Program-made: the position numbers and the translations under genes | In this document: piece by piece, positions 8,422-17,971 of the stretch | How the letters are laid out: each line of letters starts with the position of its first letter | Numbering within the stretch: position 1 is the first letter of the stretch | The notes under the pieces: generated by a model | Databases searched by the model: none | What the model was told of the DNA's origin: nothing | The model's input: only the letters and a program-made list of their open reading frames with translations | From: DAOUCP01 sp034432155 | Lineage (GTDB): Bacteria; Chloroflexota; Anaerolineae; Epilineales; Epilineaceae | Direction of reading: 5' to 3' | Assembly (NCBI GenBank): GCA_034432155.1 | Contig: DAOUCP010000098.1 | Span: forward strand, 14,924 to 78,923 | Length of the DNA stretch: 64,000 nucleotides

Positions 8422-8450
8422 ACTATAGCGGCGCCGGAAGCCAAGATCAA
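8422..8450 (-). promoter_or_regulatory. Promoter of the fur-znu operon
   Basis: Minus strand TTGATC (8445-8450), 17-base spacer, TATAGT (8422-8427). The predicted start of transcription is about 8415, leaving a short leader that contains the AAGGGC ribosome site of the regulator gene. Confidence 0.6.
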
Positions 8451-8472
8451 GGCTCGGCCGCCATGGGCGGCG

Positions 8473-8727
8473 CCGCCCGACGATCTGACAGCCATCGAGG
8501 GCATCGGACCGGTGATCCAGGACATCCTGCGCGACGCCGGCATTGCCACTTTCGAGGCGCTGGCGGCTACGTCGGCCGAGCGACTGGCGACCATCCTCGC
8601 TGATGCGGACTTCCGGGCTCCGGTGGACCCCGCCACCTGGCCCGAGCAGGCTGCTCTGGCCGCTGCTGGCCGCTGGGCGGAGCTGTCTGAGCTGCAGCGG
8701 CGACTGAGGGGCGGACGCGGCGAGTAG
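8473..8727 (+). pseudogene. Truncated duplicate of the helix-hairpin-helix domain gene
   Basis: The frame reads DDLTAIEGIGPVIQDILRDA and onward to RLRGGRGE and a stop. Positions 8480-8727 align without gaps to 11823-12070, with only a few residue changes (for example D/G, E/G, E/D, R/Q). The N-terminal membrane part, ribosome site and start of the intact copy are missing. It is best read as a remnant; translation from GTG 8512 would have no good ribosome site. Confidence 0.75.
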
Positions 8728-8813
8728 GGGCGGGCTGTCCGAGCTGCAGCCGCGGTCTAGGCCTGAATCAAGCGGTGCGCCATCGCGATCGCCTTGCAGG
8801 GGTCTCGGAGGCC

Positions 8814-9200
8814 GTGTCTGTCAAGGCGGTGCAAATGCGAGGGTGCTCCCCTTCGGGTATGCGGTTAGCGGATGGGCGCGAAGGGGAACGGCGGGGCGGC
8901 TTCAAGACGGTCCGTTGCGGTCGGATCCGAGAGCGCCATCGACTCGTGGCTGAAATACCGTCGGTCGAGCTGCCACTCGTCGTCGATCTCCTGCAGGATC
9001 GTGCCGACCAGGCGAATCACGGACTCGTCGTCAGGGAAGATGCCGACGACGTTCGTCCGTCGCCGGACCTCCTTGTTGACTCTCTCCAGCGGGTTGGTCC
9101 AGTCGATCCTCGACCCGTGCGTTGGCGGGAAGGCCATGGTTGCCAGTACGCCGTTGCCTCCCTTTCGTCTGGAACGGACATTCGCCGAAAGGAAGTACAC
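8814..9200 (-). mobile_element. IS256-family insertion sequence remnant: transposase C-terminus and terminal repeat
   Basis: The minus-strand frame ending at 8865 reads WTNPLERVNKEVRRRTNVVG, then IFPDDESVIRLVG and DEWQLDRRYFSHESMA. This is the unmistakable C-terminal end of IS256/mutator-type transposases. The catalytic N-terminal two thirds are gone. Past the stop lies the IS end, whose outer tip is GTGTCTGTCAAGG. The same 76-base end recurs at 20670-20745. Confidence 0.82.
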
Positions 9201-9420
9201 GGTGGCTCTCCTTGTCCACTCCGCCCAAGTACACCACTCCCTGAGACACTAGCCAATACAGGCAAGACTGTACCTTTCGATCGCATGCCGTATGGCAATA
9301 AACCACAGGTTCGCATAACAACTGCTCTGGCGAGCCACCCCTTCCACCTTGCCGTCGGCCGGACTGTCCTTAGCGTAGCTGTTTGGAATCGGCGGGCAAT
9401 GGCCGCCAAGGAGGTTCACG

Positions 9421-10746
9421 ATGCCCCGCGCAAGCGTAGGGCGCAAAGTCCTCCTCCTGGCCCTGGCTTCGATCGCCTCGTGGCTCGGGAGCGAAGCAGT
9501 CCTGGTGTCCGCCGGCTGCAACGTGTGGACGAGCCACGGACCAGAGGGCGGCGGCATTTCCGCCCTGGCAATCGACCCGGCGACGCCAACAACCTTGTAC
9601 GCCGCGGCAGGCGGCGGCATCTTCAAGAGCACCGACGGCGGTCGGAGCTGGAGGGCGATCAACAAGGGCCTGGGCTCAGGGAGAGTCTGGGCCCTGGCCA
9701 TAGACCCGAAGACGCGAAGCATCCTGTACGCGGCGGCAGTCGTCGGCGGCGTGTTCAAGAGCACAAACGGTGGCGACAGCTCGAGTGCCGCCTTCACCGG
9801 TCTGAGCGGTTGGGCATTCGGCGCCCTGGCCATAGACCCCGCACAGCCAAGCACGGTCTATGTTGGCACAGACTCGGGCGTTTACAAGAGCATAGACGGC
9901 GGCGCCAGTCGGACCACCGCCAACACCGGCCTGAAGACGTCCCCGCGCGAGTATCGCTTTGTCGGCGCCCTAACGATCGATCCGACGCAGCCAAGCATAC
10001 TCTATGCTGGCACAGACCTGGGCGTCTTCAAGAGCACGAACGGTGGTGGGAACTGGCGTGCGGCCAACACCTGGCTGGCTGCCCCGCTTGTCACGGCGCT
10101 GGCGATCGATCCGGTAACACCAAGCATCGTCTAAGCCGGGACAGACGGCCGCGGCGTGCACAAAAGCACAAATGGGGGCACGGATTGGACGGCGATCAAC
10201 AACGGCCTGACCGCCACGCATGTCCTGGCGCTGGCAATAGACCCGGCCGCGCCGATCACCCTCTATGCGGGGACGCGCTACGACGGGGGCCTGTTCAAGA
10301 GCACCGACGGCGGCGCTAGCTGGCGGCTGGCCAGAACCGGCCTGGCTGGCGGCTACGTCGTGGCGCTGGCAATCGACCCGACGACGCCAACGACCGTCTA
10401 CGCGGTGGAATACAGCGCGGGTGGAGTGTATAAGAGTACGAATGGCGCTGAGAGTTGGTGGCGCACTGCGTCTACGCCCGGCACGGAATACCGTTTGGCG
10501 ATCGACCCGGCGACGCCAAGCACCCTCTATGCCGGGACATCCAGCGGTGGTGTCTTCTTGAGCGGCAACGGCGCCGAGGAGTGGATGGATTTCAACGCCG
10601 GTTTGATGAAACTGAGCGTTTGTGCCCTCGCGATCGACCCGGTGACGCCGGCGATCGTCTATGCCGGGACCTATGGCGGCGGTGTGGCGTCTATTCGGCA
10701 AGTATCACAACAATTCTTCCTCCCACTTGCTTTGCGCGGCCATTAG
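9421..10746 (+). pseudogene. Secreted BNR/sialidase-type beta-propeller protein, interrupted by one in-frame stop
   Basis: A strong AAGGAGG site precedes ATG 9421 and a signal peptide (KVLLLALASIASWLGSEAV). About nine repeats of roughly 45 residues follow, each with ALAIDPxTPxxLYAGT and GxFKSTDGGxSW, the pattern of Asp-box/BNR or Ycf48-like propellers. TAA at 10132-10134 replaces the Tyr codon of the repeated LYAG/VYAG motif, but the same frame continues with perfect repeats to 10746. The protein ends QQFFLPLALRGH, a hydrophobic FLP tail shared with other secreted proteins here. One substitution (TAT or TAC to TAA) would explain it. Either a young pseudogene or a base error. If translated as two parts they would be 9421-10134 and 10156-10746. 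Confidence 0.75.
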
Positions 10747-11039
10747 GCATTTGTGGCAATAGATTTAGCAGAATCTGCTTGGGCTTTGCAAAAGCAAATA
10801 TAAGGCAACCGCACACAGATGATATAGTGATTCACCCACGCTAATGCTAGGCTTCGAAACACTACTTCTTGACCGTAAAGTCGTCACAGTAACACTGCGC
10901 TCAAGTCTTTGTGATGCATCATTTGAACCGATCCCTGATGGCGCGAGTGCATTCGCTCAGATATGTGCTTTTGCCCAGTGTGCAGAGAGACCGCGTAGAT
11001 ACGCCCCAGCCGAGTCCCGCATGCTGTTGTTCCGCCGCG
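10747..11039. other. AT-richer intergenic stretch
   Basis: No gene is seen. The composition is markedly richer in A and T than its surroundings. TTTGCAAAAGCAAA (10785-10798) and AGATT...AATCT (10761-10776) form small hairpins after the propeller gene, without a clear U-tract. Confidence 0.4.
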
Positions 11040-11411
11040 GCGGCCAATGCGGGCGGGGGCCCGCGCGTCACTCTGACGACGGCCGCCAGGTGGGCCGCCA
11101 TCGCCCCGGACTGCCGGTGCACGGCCTTCGCCACGCAAGCTGTGCTCGGGCGACTGCCGAGCCCGCAGAGAGGACTGGCAGCCCCAGGATTGACGGATCT
11201 GCCGCCGCAGGCCCGCCGCCGGCAGCCTTTGGCGGGCGGCGTGTAGGGCCACCATGCCCAGGCCGGGACGGATCCGGCGGCCCGCGCGGAACAGCGCCGC
11301 CGGCGCAGGCGGCCACCCGACAGACTGTCGCATCGCGACCGCACCGCCTGGCGGCCGAGCACGATGCCGCACGGCCTGCCTTCGTGCCACCGCCGACGGT
11401 GGTCTGGCCGC
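11040..11411 (-). pseudogene. Decayed second copy of the Fur-family regulator gene
   Basis: The minus-strand frame can be aligned residue by residue to the intact regulator at 7955-8392. For example LFRAGRRIRPGLGMVALHAA matches VFDLGRRINPRLGLVTVYRT, and the next stretch (WGCQSSLRARQSPEHSLR) matches SCQAFLRAGQGHQHILL. The metal-binding Cys and His residues and the start are lost, so it cannot be a working regulator. The order fur remnant then helix-hairpin-helix gene repeats the order at 7955-8727, so the pair was duplicated together. Confidence 0.65.
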
Positions 11412-11560
11412 ACGGCTCAGTAGTGGCTATCCTTGCGGACGGTTGACACGCAGTGCTTCGCGCTGGCGCGTCCGACGCCCTGGTCCGCTGCGACGGAGAC
11501 GCTTCCGGCGACGGCGCGCATCGCTGCCCGAACGTCACGGAGGATGGGAGGAGGAAAACC

Positions 11561-12070
11561 ATGACGCAGAAGACGGGAGCTGTGTTCCTGCTGATCGCCG
11601 GCCTAATTCTGGCGATCGTTTCGCTGTTCGCCGACAGCCTCGGCATCGGCACCAAGGTTGGCACGTTTGGCTGGGCTCAGACGGCCGGGACCATCGTCGG
11701 CGTTGTGGCCGTCGTCGCCGCTCTGTACCTGCTCGCGCGAGCCCGTGCGGCTGAGAGCGCGACCGCCCAGCCCGAGACGCAGGGAGCCGGCGAGCCGATC
11801 GGGCCGGCCCCGGTGGCGCCGGACGATCTGACGGCCATTGAGGGCATCGGACCGGTGATCCAGGGCATCCTGCGAGACGCCGGCATTGCCACCTTCGGGG
11901 CGCTGGCAGCCACCTCGGCGGAGCGACTGGCGACCATCCTCGCTGATGCGGACTTCCGGGCTCCGGTGGACCCTGCCACCTGGCCCGACCAGGCTGCCCT
12001 GGCCGCTGCTGGCCGCTGGGCGGAGCTGTCTGAGCTGCAGCAGCGACTGAGGGGCGGACGCGGCGAATAG
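11561..12070 (+). CDS. Membrane-anchored helix-hairpin-helix domain protein
   Basis: A 169-residue protein with two N-terminal hydrophobic helices (GAVFLLIAGLILAIVSLFA and TIVGVVAVVAALYLLAR), a Pro/Ala linker, and a C-terminal helix-hairpin-helix domain starting DDLTAIEGIGPVIQGIL. Such domains are often labelled as flap-endonuclease-like or DUF4332-type and probably bind nucleic acid or proteins; the biological role is unknown. ATG 11561 follows GGAGGAGGAAAACC. A truncated copy is at 8473-8727, and a further piece of the 3' end recurs at 12130-12174. Confidence 0.8.
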   Translation: MTQKTGAVFLLIAGLILAIVSLFADSLGIGTKVGTFGWAQTAGTIVGVVAVVAALYLLARARAAESATAQPETQGAGEPIGPAPVAPDDLTAIEGIGPVIQGILRDAGIATFGALAATSAERLATILADADFRAPVDPATWPDQAALAAAGRWAELSELQQRLRGGRGE

Positions 12071-12651
12071 GCGGGAGCCGCCCGATGGCATCAGCGGCTG
12101 ACGGCCGTGCGGTGCGAATGGGGCGAGCCGAGCCCCTGCAGCAGGCACGGAGGGGCGGACGCGGTGAATCAGGGCGAACCGGCAGCGTACGGCACCCACG
12201 GCTCTGCGGAAGGCGAACTGTCTCTTGGTGCCGTGGAAAGGGCGAGGCATCCCCGGCGCCGCCCTCGCGCGACCGCGGGGGGATCGGATTGCCCGTCGGC
12301 GGTCTCTTGCCATGGCCATGGCTTGGACACGTACCGCGTCCCGAAACGGCACTGTTCCAAGCCGTCGTCACGCCGCAACGGCCAGAAGCTCGTCGATTCG
12401 GCCCCTGCCGTGTCGTGCCCGTGGTTGCCAGCGTGAGCCCCGGATTGGCTCTCCGTGACCGTGCGCGTTGGCCGATGCCAGGGCTAGCCTCCTTCCTCCG
12501 GGCGGAGCGCCCAGTGTGGTCGAACATAGTTGCTACTCCGGCAGAACTCGGCGAAGGAGTATGGGCATGCCCGGGTCCGTTAGCGAGGCGCCGCGACGCA
12601 ACAGCTGGGTCGAATGCCGTGGAGCGGGGTGCTGACGGCTGAGGGGGGCGC
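12071..12651. other. Intergenic region with a partial repeat of the upstream gene end
   Basis: No gene supported. 12130-12174 (CTGCAGCAGG ... GAGGGGCGGACGCGGTGAAT) resembles the last 40 bases of the helix-hairpin-helix gene, a third partial copy of that end. Long open frames here have the Arg/Pro-rich composition of GC-rich non-coding DNA. Confidence 0.5.
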
Positions 12652-15459
12652 GTGGTGTCCGATTCAGAGTTCCTCCCGCCATACCTTACGGAAGAGCAGC
12701 GGGAAGCCATCCTCCACCGCGGCGGACCGCTGCTCATTATCGCCGGTCCGGGCTCCGGCAAGACGGAAGTCATCGCCTGGCGAGTCGCCCACTTGATTCA
12801 GAGTGGTCAAGCGCGCCCGGATGAGTGTGTGGTGACGACGTTCACCAACAAGGCGGCGCTGGAGCTTAAGGACCGAATCCACGACAAGCTGCCCGGCGTC
12901 AATGTCGAGCTCATGCAGGTCTCGACCATTCACGCATTCTGTGCCGAGTTGCTGCGCCGCTACCAGCCGGGCGGCTACAGGATCCTGGATGCCGAGGGGC
13001 AGTTCCTGTTCGTCTATGCGCGCCGGCGAGATCTAGGCCTAGGCGACTTTGTCAAGGGACGGCCATATGACTTCTTCGCCGAGGTCATCGCCACCTTCAA
13101 CCAGGCCACCGAGGAACTCGTTGAGCCAGACGTCCTGCTCGCCCACTGCGAACAGGGGCTGGGCACCTGTTGCGAAAAGGAAAGCGACCTGTGGCGTGCG
13201 CGTGCGGCCGTAGCGGAGGCCTACCGCCGGTACCGCCACCTGCTTCAGGAGCGGCGGCTGACCGATTTCGCGTTCTTGCAGCGCCACGCCTTGGACTTGC
13301 TTACCGAGCGAGCCGATGTGCTGGCTGCGTTGCGGGAGCGCTGCCGCGAGATCCTGGTGGACGAATACCAGGACACCAACGCGCTGCAGGACCGGCTGCT
13401 GGAGCTGATCGCCGGGAACGATGGCCATCTCACGGTGGTGGGCGACGATGACCAGAGCATCTACCGTTTCCGAGGCGCAACCGTCAAGAACATTCTGACG
13501 TTCCCGACGCACTTTCCTAAAGCACGAGTTGTTCACCTCAGTCAGAACTTCCGCAGTCGGGAGCCGATCCTGGACCATTCCCTGCGCGTCATCGTCCACA
13601 ACCCAGCGCGCTATCCGAAAGAGCTCTTCACGCGACGCGGGCCGGGTAGTGACGTCGTCCTGATCTACCGGCGAACGGCCGAGGAGGAGGCCGCTGCCGT
13701 CACCGCTCTACTGCAACGATTGCGGCAAGCGGGCAAGATCCGCCGCTGGAGCGACGTGGCAGTCCTCCTGCGGAGCGTCCGGTCTTACGCTGATCCGTAC
13801 GTGCAGGCCATGGCAGCTGCCGGGATTCCCTGCCTGGTCACCGGCGACGCCACCTTCTTCGAACGGGACGAAATCGCCCAGCTCTATCGGCTGCTCAGCT
13901 TCCTGGCTGCCTCCAAGCCCTGGGGTGACATCTACGTGCGCCAGAGCGTGGTGGGACTTAGCGCCGAGACCTGCGAGGCTTTGGCGCAGTATGATGGTGA
14001 TCTGCGCGCCGTCGCCGACGATGACAGCCTGTGTCGGATTGGCGTGCGAAATCCCGACGATCGCCAGCGCCTTCTGGCTTTGCTGCGGCTGAAAGAGCGA
14101 GTACTGGCTGGCCGGCACCGGAGCCTAATCTGGGTATTCCACCGCCTCCTTGCAGCGACCGGCTACTTTGCTCGCTGCGAGCGCGAGGGTCGGGCGGAGT
14201 GCCTACAGAACCTCGGCGTGCTGAGCCGCCTGGTGGCCGCCTTCGACGAGCACGGGGGCACGACCAACTTCTACCCGTTCCTGGACTACCTGAAGCTACT
14301 GCGAGAGGGTGGCGTAGACCCGGTGGCTGTGCCGCCGCCGGATGCCGTGCAGGTCATGACGGTTCACCAGGCCAAGGGCCTGGAGTTCCCGGTGGTGGTG
14401 GTCGGCGCTGTCATGGAAGGCCGCTTCCCGTGCCAAGGACGTAAGGGGCGCTTCGAAATCCCCGACGACATGAAGGCGAGTGGGCCGCCGGAGGTAGATG
14501 ATCCGCATCTCGTGGATGAGCGCAAGCTCTTCTACGTAGCGGTGACCCGCGCCCGTGACCTGCTCATCCTGGCTACAGCCGATGTCGTCAGCAAGCGTGG
14601 CGGCGGACCCAGCCGTTTCCTACGCGAGATGCTGGGTGACGACCTGCAGGCGGTGGCCGATCTCGAGCGCGCCACCATTGCCGAAATCGAGAGCCGCGGC
14701 GAGCGAACCTGGGGTCCACGCCAGCGGCACAGTTACAGTCAGTTGGCCTACTTCTTGCAGTGTCCATTGCGCTACAAGTATGCCGTAGTCTACGGTCTGG
14801 CAAGCCCCTTTCCGGACCCGGTAGGCTTTGGAGCCAATGTCCACCGCGCGCTACTGGAGCTCCACCGTCGGGTCCTTGGGGGGCAGACGGTCACGGAAGC
14901 CGAGGCAGCGCCCATCGTCGCCCAGAATTGGCTGCCCGCCCCAGGGGCTCTCCCTGAGAGGGAGCAGGCTTTGCAGGCGGCTGCTGTCCAACAGATCCAG
15001 GTCTACCTCCGTCGGCAGGCGCAGGCGTTCCCTCGGATCCAAGAAGCGGAGGTGCACTTCTCGTTTACGCTGGGAACGGAGATCCTGATCGGTAGGGTGG
15101 ACCTGATCCGGCGAGCTGATGCGACATCGGTCGAGATCGTCGACTTCAAGACGGGCAAGATGTCTGACCCGAGTGCGAGCGGCATCGACGCCCAGCTCGA
15201 CCTGTACGCGCTCGGTGTGGAGATGGACCTGCGAGAGAGGGTCAGCCGACAGGCCGTATACTTCCTCGGCGATGGCCAGGAGGCGGTCCGGGAATGGTCG
15301 ACGGCACGAGCGGACGAGGCCCGCGCCCGCTTTGCAGCCATTCTCGCACAGATCGACCGTGGCGAGTTCGCGCCACGCACCGTCTACTGCCGCTTCTGCC
15401 AGGAGTTCGCCGCGATTTGTCCCTATGCTGCCGACAATGGGCATCGAGTGCAGGGGTGA
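12652..15459 (+). CDS. UvrD/Rep-family superfamily I helicase fused to a PD-(D/E)xK nuclease
   Basis: A 935-residue protein. Helicase motifs in order: Q-motif region and Walker A (IIAGPGSGKT, about residue 28), TTFTNKAA, motif II DEYQDTN, motif III GDDDQSIYRFRGA, motif V VMTVHQAKGLEFPVVVV and motif VI VAVTRARD. From about residue 680 a RecB/AddB/Cas4-like nuclease follows, with GRVD and EIVDFKTGK catalytic residues. Four Cys (CPLRYKY and, at the end, CRFCQEFAAIC) resemble the iron-sulfur staple of AddB-type nucleases. The start is GTG at 12652 with a G-rich GAGGGGGGC site. Likely acts on DNA ends or branched DNA in repair. A DUF1232-type gene begins 3 bases after its stop. Confidence 0.9.
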   Translation: MVSDSEFLPPYLTEEQREAILHRGGPLLIIAGPGSGKTEVIAWRVAHLIQSGQARPDECVVTTFTNKAALELKDRIHDKLPGVNVELMQVSTIHAFCAELLRRYQPGGYRILDAEGQFLFVYARRRDLGLGDFVKGRPYDFFAEVIATFNQATEELVEPDVLLAHCEQGLGTCCEKESDLWRARAAVAEAYRRYRHLLQERRLTDFAFLQRHALDLLTERADVLAALRERCREILVDEYQDTNALQDRLLELIAGNDGHLTVVGDDDQSIYRFRGATVKNILTFPTHFPKARVVHLSQNFRSREPILDHSLRVIVHNPARYPKELFTRRGPGSDVVLIYRRTAEEEAAAVTALLQRLRQAGKIRRWSDVAVLLRSVRSYADPYVQAMAAAGIPCLVTGDATFFERDEIAQLYRLLSFLAASKPWGDIYVRQSVVGLSAETCEALAQYDGDLRAVADDDSLCRIGVRNPDDRQRLLALLRLKERVLAGRHRSLIWVFHRLLAATGYFARCEREGRAECLQNLGVLSRLVAAFDEHGGTTNFYPFLDYLKLLREGGVDPVAVPPPDAVQVMTVHQAKGLEFPVVVVGAVMEGRFPCQGRKGRFEIPDDMKASGPPEVDDPHLVDERKLFYVAVTRARDLLILATADVVSKRGGGPSRFLREMLGDDLQAVADLERATIAEIESRGERTWGPRQRHSYSQLAYFLQCPLRYKYAVVYGLASPFPDPVGFGANVHRALLELHRRVLGGQTVTEAEAAPIVAQNWLPAPGALPEREQALQAAAVQQIQVYLRRQAQAFPRIQEAEVHFSFTLGTEILIGRVDLIRRADATSVEIVDFKTGKMSDPSASGIDAQLDLYALGVEMDLRERVSRQAVYFLGDGQEAVREWSTARADEARARFAAILAQIDRGEFAPRTVYCRFCQEFAAICPYAADNGHRVQG

Positions 15460-15462
15460 GCC

Positions 15463-15915
15463 ATGGACTTCTACGAGACTCTTAAGCGCGACATTGCCAC
15501 CTACGAAGGCCGACATGACGATCTAATCTACCTGGCGCCCGAGTTCTACCGCCTACTGGTGGACCTCCTCGATGACCCGCGTCTCCCCGGGCGGCTTCGG
15601 CCGCTAGTTGCGTGCAGCATCGCTTACTTCATCCTACCGGCGGACATCGTGTCCGAGGAAACGCACGGCCCATATGGCTACGTGGACGACATCTACCTCT
15701 GCGCCTTCACTGCCGATCGGGTCCGAACCGACGTTGGCGTCGATGCGATCGTGACGGAAAACTGGCAAGGAGAGGCGCCGATCCTGCCGTTGCTGGAGGA
15801 GATTCTAAGCAGGGAGCAGGAGCTCATCGGCGGAGAGCGGGAGCGAATCCTGGCGTACACCGGCTGCACGTGCCTTCTCGGGATGCAGGCTCCAGACCGG
15901 GGAGGGTTGGGTTGA
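15463..15915 (+). CDS. DUF1232/YkvA-like small protein
   Basis: A 150-residue protein. The central segment LRPLVACSIAYFILPADIVSEE ... YGYVDDIYLCAF matches the DUF1232 pattern (a hydrophobic helix followed by PxD and a later DD). The family function is unknown. ATG 15463 lies 3 bases after the helicase stop with GGGGTGA overlapping that stop, so the two are co-translated. It could be an accessory to the helicase-nuclease (inference from position only). Confidence 0.75.
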   Translation: MDFYETLKRDIATYEGRHDDLIYLAPEFYRLLVDLLDDPRLPGRLRPLVACSIAYFILPADIVSEETHGPYGYVDDIYLCAFTADRVRTDVGVDAIVTENWQGEAPILPLLEEILSREQELIGGERERILAYTGCTCLLGMQAPDRGGLG

Positions 15916-17043
15916 GGGGCGCAACGGCCGCGTCGTTTCGGCCGATAGTCGGGGCCATGCCGACCGTGTGCCCGCCCTCAGACGAGCGCGGGGCAGGTCG
16001 CTGACCGCCGCCATCCGATCGTCAAGCATTCGCCGGCGTGCTCGGCGACGACCATCCACAGCTTCCGCTGCCGGGCTGGCCGGCGTCTCGCCGATAGCCC
16101 CCACCATGGCGAGCTGCACCGAGTCCCCGGCCAGCGCGGCGCAAGGAACAAGCGCGCGGTTGCATGGAGGCATGGCGAGGCGTTTGACGCGCTGCACCGC
16201 TGCCGGAGTATCGAGTGCCGGGCCCGGGCGGCTGTCTCGCACGCGGTGGTGGCTCAAGGTTTCCGCTCTGGGCAAGATCGGTCTCACCGCGCATCTCTCC
16301 ACCAACGACTGGCGCCCTGTTGCCGTAGGTGCAACGGGGACGTGGTACACGGAGGAGCAGTGCCAACCCGACTGGTACCGTCAGTTTGGAGGCAAGATCG
16401 TGCCACACGGCTGCAAGGCACGCATCGAGCGCTGACGCTTGGCCACGCCGGTCGCGGCCCTGCGCTTCGGAGGGACCAGGCGCCGCGCGGGCGCAATTAC
16501 CTTGGGATGATGGCTGAGTATGTCGAGTCCTATGGCCTCTACCATCAGAGCTGCGAGCAGGTTCCCCAACACGCGGTAGTGAGGGCCCAGCTCTCCCACG
16601 CCACGTGGTGGGCGCTTGACGGCATTCCGTCCGTGAAGGAGTCGGCCGCGGTGTACATCTACGCCGCGGATTGGTGTCCCTGCGACGGTCGGCCGGTCAG
16701 CGCCTGCGCTCACGCCTATGGTTTCTGGGACGGGCCCGGAGATCGCACGCCCGGGTCGCAGCAGACCGACGATGTCGGGTTCTGTCTGACGCTCCCTGCT
16801 TTTGCATCCGTCTACGGACGAACCCGGGGGGTTCTTCCCGGCCTTGGTGATTCACGAGAACCACATCACGGCTGAAAACCTGGTCGCTTCCAACGATATC
16901 CACTTCGATGTGCGTCTCCCTTAGATCGCGTTGCGTCCCGCGCCTGGCTTCAGAGGCACGGCGGGACAATAATCCACCATTGAGTCCCATTGGTACCCCG
17001 ATCACTAGAAGCCGCGGAGTCCGCGGCAGAAAGGAAGGGCGCT
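15916..17043. other. Long region without an intact gene; possible coding fragments
   Basis: No full gene is supported. Three plus-strand pieces have protein-like composition: a stretch ending WYRQFGGKIVPHGCKARIER at 16435; one from about 16497 with NYLGMMAEYVESYGLYHQSC and YIYAADWCPCDGRP; and, in another frame, FFPALVIHENHITAENLVAS ending at 16923. They may be remains of one or two decayed genes, but I cannot name a family. Confidence 0.3.
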
Positions 17044-17913
17044 GTGTCCAGCTCGCTCCGTCAGATTCCTGGCTTTCGGTCGGGAGTGCGGTGGAAGCAG
17101 ATGGTGGCCACCATCTGCTACCTCTCGGTGTTCGCCTTCGGACTGACGCACGGATTCTCTGGGCTCCTGTTCGCCTCACTCACACTCCTCGCCGTCGCTG
17201 CCTGGGGCAACATCGGCCATTTGCGATCACGTCTGCCGGGCATCAGCTCGGGAAATGCCGGCACAAGAATGGTCTCCTGGGCAGTTCTGATCGCTGCGGC
17301 AGCCTTGACCGGGCTGATGGCAATTGCCGGTAGCGCCGAGCCCAGTGCAGCACCAAAGGGCGCAGAGAGTCCACAGCCCCCCGGGCTCGTCGACCAGCCC
17401 ACAAGCGAGGCGACCGGGTTTCCGACCTCCCCGCCGAGCCCGACTTGGGCTCGCCCAACGTGGACGAAGGGCACGCTGCTGCCGCCACCGACCGCTACGG
17501 GCGTGCCAGCGACGGCCACACGGACCTCAACGCCCGTACCGCCCACCGAGGCACCGGCAGTGGATCTAGACCCGTACGCCGACCGCAACTGTGACGAGTT
17601 CGACAACTACGGCCAGATGCAGGCGTGGCGTCTCTATTGGCAGCGCCGTGGGGTGCCCAATCCGGGCAACTTGGATGGGGATGGCGATGGTTTGGCCTGT
17701 GAGGAGGGTGAAGGTGGCCGACCGGCGCCTCCGCCTTCGCCCCTTCCGTTCGCGCAGCCAGCAGCTCCGGTGGCGCCGCCGCCTGCGGCGCAGCCTCCTG
17801 CACGCGGCTGCTGCAGGTACTGTACACCGGGAAAGTCCAAGGCCTGTGGTGACGCCTGTATCTCGATCAACAAGGAGTGCCACAAGGAGCCGGGCTGTGC
17901 CTGCGACGGCTGA
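17044..17913 (+). CDS. Membrane protein with Excalibur calcium-binding domain
   Basis: A 289-residue protein starting at GTG 17044 after GAAAGGAAGGG. Three hydrophobic helices lie in the first 100 residues (ATICYLSVFAFGLTHGFSG and following; MVSWAVLIAAAALTGLMAIA). Then come a Pro/Thr/Ser-rich linker, an Excalibur domain (DRNCDEFDNYGQMQAWR ... NLDGDGDGLACE) with a DxDxDG calcium loop, a Pro-rich stretch, and a Cys-rich tail (GCCRYCTPGKSKACG ... CHKEPGCACDG). The extracellular part probably binds Ca2+. The next gene also ends in an Excalibur domain, so the two may work together. Confidence 0.8.
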   Translation: MSSSLRQIPGFRSGVRWKQMVATICYLSVFAFGLTHGFSGLLFASLTLLAVAAWGNIGHLRSRLPGISSGNAGTRMVSWAVLIAAAALTGLMAIAGSAEPSAAPKGAESPQPPGLVDQPTSEATGFPTSPPSPTWARPTWTKGTLLPPPTATGVPATATRTSTPVPPTEAPAVDLDPYADRNCDEFDNYGQMQAWRLYWQRRGVPNPGNLDGDGDGLACEEGEGGRPAPPPSPLPFAQPAAPVAPPPAAQPPARGCCRYCTPGKSKACGDACISINKECHKEPGCACDG

Positions 17914-17971
17914 GCGCCAGGCGGCATTGAAGCGATATGCGGGTCACAGCGCAGGGTGGCAGCGCTGCCCT

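Noticed and set aside
11443..11448. Perfect TTGACA upstream of the helix-hairpin-helix gene
   Set aside because: No -10-like hexamer 15-19 bases downstream in this GC-rich stretch.
16697..17179. 160-codon minus-strand ORF
   Set aside because: Composition is Arg-rich and it overlaps the well-supported gene at 17044; only a short part looks protein-like.
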